Shown: piece after piece, positions 7,145 to 8,420 of the stretch
How the letters are laid out: each line of letters begins with the position of its first letter
Position numbering within the stretch: the stretch's first letter is position 1
Translations under genes and position numbers: made by a program
The notes under the pieces: model-generated
Database searches by the model: none
The model's input: only the letters and a program-made list of their open reading frames with translations
Told to the model about the DNA's origin: nothing
Assembly: GCA_913046025.1 (NCBI GenBank)
Contig: CAJWRP010000068.1
Span: forward strand, 1-8,420
Length of the DNA stretch: 8,420 bases
Origin: an uncultured Chloroflexota bacterium
Lineage (GTDB): Bacteria; Chloroflexota; Dehalococcoidia; SAR202; UBA11138
Direction: 5' to 3'

Positions 7145-7199
7145 AAGGTCTCCTTTCAAATAATTCTTTTCCGCTACTTAATTATGGAGTAAAGGTTGT

Positions 7200-7244
7200 T
7201 CAGCCGCTTTGGATCGTTGGACATCTTATGTTGTTTAAAACCAT
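7200..7244 (-). CDS. possible 14-residue leader peptide upstream of the binding-protein gene
   Basis: On the minus strand a doubled purine-rich ribosome binding site (GGAGGAG at 7251-7257 plus GGAGG at 7246-7250) directly precedes ATG 7244. The frame reads MVLNNIRCPTIQSG and stops at TGA 7200-7202. That is 55 bases before the binding-protein ATG and inside its probable 5' leader. The ribosome binding site is stronger than that of any full gene in the window, which is the main reason to list it. No run of a regulatory amino acid is seen. It could be a translated leader that tunes the operon, or a remnant. Confidence 0.35.
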   Translation of the reverse strand: MVLNNIRCPTIQSG

Positions 7245-7341
7245 GCCTCCCTCCTCCAAATATAAGTTGAATAAATGAAGAGACCACGGCTGAAGCCAAA
7301 TTCGCTTTCAATGATATGAAAAAATTACCTCAGAGGGCCAT

Positions 7342-7369
7342 ATCTTAGTTAGTTTTCATCATATGTCAA
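7342..7369 (-). promoter_or_regulatory. sigma70-type promoter of the ABC transporter operon
   Basis: Read on the minus strand, TTGACA (7369-7364, a perfect -35) is followed after 16 bases by TAAGAT (7347-7342, four of six -10 matches). Transcription would begin near 7335 and give a leader of roughly 190 bases before the binding-protein ATG. A short inverted repeat (GATATG 7313-7318, CATATC 7339-7344) overlaps the -10 and the start region and could be an operator; this is only suggestive. Confidence 0.5.
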
Positions 7370-7905
7370 GAGTCATTACACCAATTGCCCTGGTTTACTC
7401 GGGCGTTTGTACTCTTTCTTTACGTAATTTTTCTTCCATCTCGTTATTTACACGCTTCATAAACGGGACTTTTCCATTTACTCTTTATTTCAAGAATTCC
7501 CTCTCCTATAAGGGAACTCCTTCCAGACACCTGCATCGCAAGCCACAGCGATCTACGGCATGACTGAGCCAGCAGACATCAGAAGCCACAACCATTCGTT
7601 AACAGCACCTAGCGATAAGTATCACCACATCATTCTTGTCACACCGGCAGCACGCCAACCGACGGATAACCGAGAACAGCTAAGAAGACGGAATTAGAAC
7701 TCCAGGTTGCATCAGATTATTCCGTTGTTAGCCGATAGCCATCATTTGATGACCATGCCTTTACTATCCTCCGCCTCATATTGCCATGACTGCGGCGATG
7801 AAACCGCCGGAAAAGCTATGGGCAAGAAGACAGCAACAGGACGGCTACAGGAGACTGCAAAGTGGGTATTCGACTACAGGGGAAGCCAACCTCAGGTTCA
7901 TAGAA
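7370..7905. other. 536 bases without a convincing gene; weak ORFs only
   Basis: Several short frames exist but none is well supported. Plus-strand 7560-7697 (ATG, 45 codons, no clear ribosome binding site) has unremarkable polar composition. Plus-strand 7707-7925 is open for 72 codons and contains a Cys-X2-Cys pair in YCHDCGDETAGKAMG, but it has no ribosome binding site and runs into the stem of a minus-strand terminator. On the minus strand, ATG at 7462 opens 21 codons (MKRVNNEMEEKLRKERVQTPE) overlapping the stop of a still shorter frame. Plus-strand 7363-7563 is low-complexity Ser/Phe/Leu and looks like antisense of that charged stretch. The region resembles decayed gene remnants or regulatory space. 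Confidence 0.4.
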
Positions 7906-7932
7906 TAAAAAAAGTCGACCAATGATGGTCGA
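7906..7932 (-). terminator. intrinsic terminator on the minus strand
   Basis: On the minus strand TCGACCA (7932-7926), loop TCAT and TGGTCGA (7921-7915) form a perfect 7-bp stem. After a single C it is followed by a run of seven T residues (7913-7907). This is the canonical Rho-independent form and the clearest terminator in the window. It lies about 64 bases beyond the stop codon of the small minus-strand ORF at 7996-8229 and so supports that ORF being transcribed. Confidence 0.75.
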
Positions 7933-7995
7933 ATTCAATACCCTCTGGAAGGGACCTATACTCTGTGGAGGAAGTCGGGCTGAAGGTAGGAGGAA

Positions 7996-8229
7996 TCAGT
8001 CCGTCTGAGACTCCAGAGGTATTTCACCAGACAGTTCTACCTGCTGTCCATAAAAAACTCCTGAATTGAGAAGATAGCCGTATGTTACCAAAACGCCAAA
8101 AACACCTTCTGAAATATTATCGCGGAGGAAACATAGTACAGAGGACACGCTCCTCCAAGGCACATACAGATGATGTATAGTAGCCCCACTCATTGATAAT
8201 TGTTGTTTGATTTCCAATTTGAACCTCAC
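7996..8229 (-). CDS. small hypothetical protein, minus strand
   Basis: The frame reads 77 codons from GTG 8229, or 65 codons from ATG 8193 (beginning MSGATIHHLYVPWRSV), ending at TGA 7996-7998. The predicted product alternates hydrophobic and polar residues (SSVLCFLRDNISEGVFGVLV) and ends in an acidic tail (ELSGEIPLESQTD). It has no signal peptide or clear membrane span, and I do not recognise a family. Neither start has a good Shine-Dalgarno sequence, which weakens the call. The GTG start would overlap a dyad at 8226-8242, so ATG 8193 may be the true start. The main support is the canonical intrinsic terminator on the same strand just downstream, together with the divergent arrangement with the small plus-strand ORF at 8274. 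It could still be a chance frame above an unrelated non-coding transcript. Confidence 0.4.
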   Translation of the reverse strand: MRFKLEIKQQLSMSGATIHHLYVPWRSVSSVLCFLRDNISEGVFGVLVTYGYLLNSGVFYGQQVELSGEIPLESQTD

Positions 8230-8242
8230 TCTGTGTGAGTGA
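8226..8242. promoter_or_regulatory. palindromic dyad between two divergent small ORFs, possible operator
   Basis: TCACTC (8226-8231), spacer TGTGT and GAGTGA (8237-8242) make a perfect 6-bp dyad with 5-base spacing. The neighbouring bases are also rich in TGTG/CACA. It lies 32 bases before the start of the plus-strand small ORF, and beyond the likely ATG of the minus-strand ORF. Position and symmetry would suit a regulator site, but no promoter consensus was found beside it. Confidence 0.3.
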
Positions 8243-8273
8243 CATGTGACACATTTTGGAGTGGAGGAACCAA

Positions 8274-8369
8274 TTGAGCGAACAAGATCCAGACAATGCT
8301 AATGAGGGTGATAGAGCAGGTGCCCTCTTAGCGATTCTCGGTCGTAATGAGAAGAAATCCGAGGCGTAA
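8274..8369 (+). CDS. 31-residue small protein, unknown function
   Basis: TTG at 8274 follows GGAGGA (8263-8268) by five bases, a near-ideal ribosome binding site. The frame runs 31 codons to TAA 8367-8369. The peptide has an acidic, polar first third (MSEQDPDNANEGD), a hydrophobic middle (AGALLAILGR) and a charged end (NEKKSEA). This amphipathic layout looks like a real small protein rather than chance. A short hairpin starts at the stop codon. It is not recognised. It could be a stand-alone small protein, or the leader of something further right, since the contig continues only 51 bases past the stop. The TTG start and small size make automatic annotation likely to miss it. Confidence 0.5.
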   Translation: MSEQDPDNANEGDRAGALLAILGRNEKKSEA

Positions 8370-8388
8370 CCAAGCTAATCTTAGTTAC
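8366..8388 (+). terminator. weak hairpin overlapping the small ORF's stop codon
   Basis: GTAAC (8366-8370) pairs with GTTAC (8384-8388), and AAG (8372-8374) pairs with CTT (8380-8382), with one mismatch between. The stem is short and AT-rich. A T-rich stretch (GCTTTTA) appears only about 20 bases later, so this is at best a weak terminator. Confidence 0.3.
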
Positions 8389-8420
8389 ACTCAATATGTC
8401 GTTAATTGCTTTTACTGGAT

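Noticed and set aside
7497..7516. TTCCCT / AGGGAA hairpin as a terminator
   Set aside because: The stem is only six base pairs, there is no T-run, and no gene end lies beside it.
8124..8156. GGAGGA / TCCTCC inverted repeat
   Set aside because: Six base pairs with a 21-base loop is within chance expectation and is not linked to a start codon or terminator feature.
1..8420. CRISPR array, tRNA, rRNA or intact insertion sequence
   Set aside because: No regularly spaced direct repeats, no cloverleaf-like or rRNA-like sequence and no transposase frame with terminal inverted repeats were seen on either strand by eye.

Overview
The window reads as a bacterial chromosomal segment from a heterotroph that takes up peptides or other oligomers and handles acyl-CoA and sugar-like substrates. 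The solute-binding lipoprotein, with a Cys followed by an Ala/Pro-rich spacer, together with an acyl-CoA dehydrogenase and a sugar-isomerase-like enzyme, would fit a Chloroflexota/SAR202-like or similar marine or soil lineage. This is only an impression from protein style. No rRNA, tRNA, CRISPR array or intact mobile element is visible.

Layout: (1) 1-400 holds the end of an unrecognised gene and, 17 bases later, the first third of an M20D amidohydrolase. (2) At about 398-402 that gene stops abruptly and meets the 3' side of an acyl-CoA dehydrogenase on the opposite strand, which has lost its C-terminal domain. Both genes are cut tail to tail at one point, so this is a deletion/rearrangement scar or an assembly chimera. 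(3) 1134-1532 is non-coding and carries a good sigma70-type promoter for (4) a TIM-barrel sugar phosphate isomerase/epimerase-like enzyme (1533-2363), which ends in a hairpin. (5) A small four-helix membrane protein of unknown function lies on the minus strand (2472-2924). (6) 3122-7144, minus strand, is a Dpp/Opp-type ABC importer unit read leftwards: solute-binding lipoprotein, a strong intergenic hairpin, a DppB-like permease, a DppC-like permease, then a perfect 15-bp stem as probable terminator. The two ATPase subunits are not in the window. (7) 7145-7369 is the operon's leader and promoter, with a 14-codon mini-ORF behind a very strong Shine-Dalgarno sequence. (8) 7370-7905 is largely uninterpretable and may be gene-remnant DNA. 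(9) 7906-8420 holds a small minus-strand ORF with an intrinsic terminator behind it and, divergently, a 31-codon plus-strand ORF with a near-ideal ribosome binding site.

Working together: the lipoprotein captures the ligand outside the membrane and delivers it to the DppB/DppC-like heterodimer, which must borrow or share ATPases encoded elsewhere. The hairpin after the binding-protein gene would suit the usual excess of binding protein over permease. The isomerase-like and acyl-CoA dehydrogenase genes look like independent catabolic units. No convincing new multi-gene system was found. The best candidates for undescribed content are the two small genes at the right end and the leader peptide of the transporter operon.
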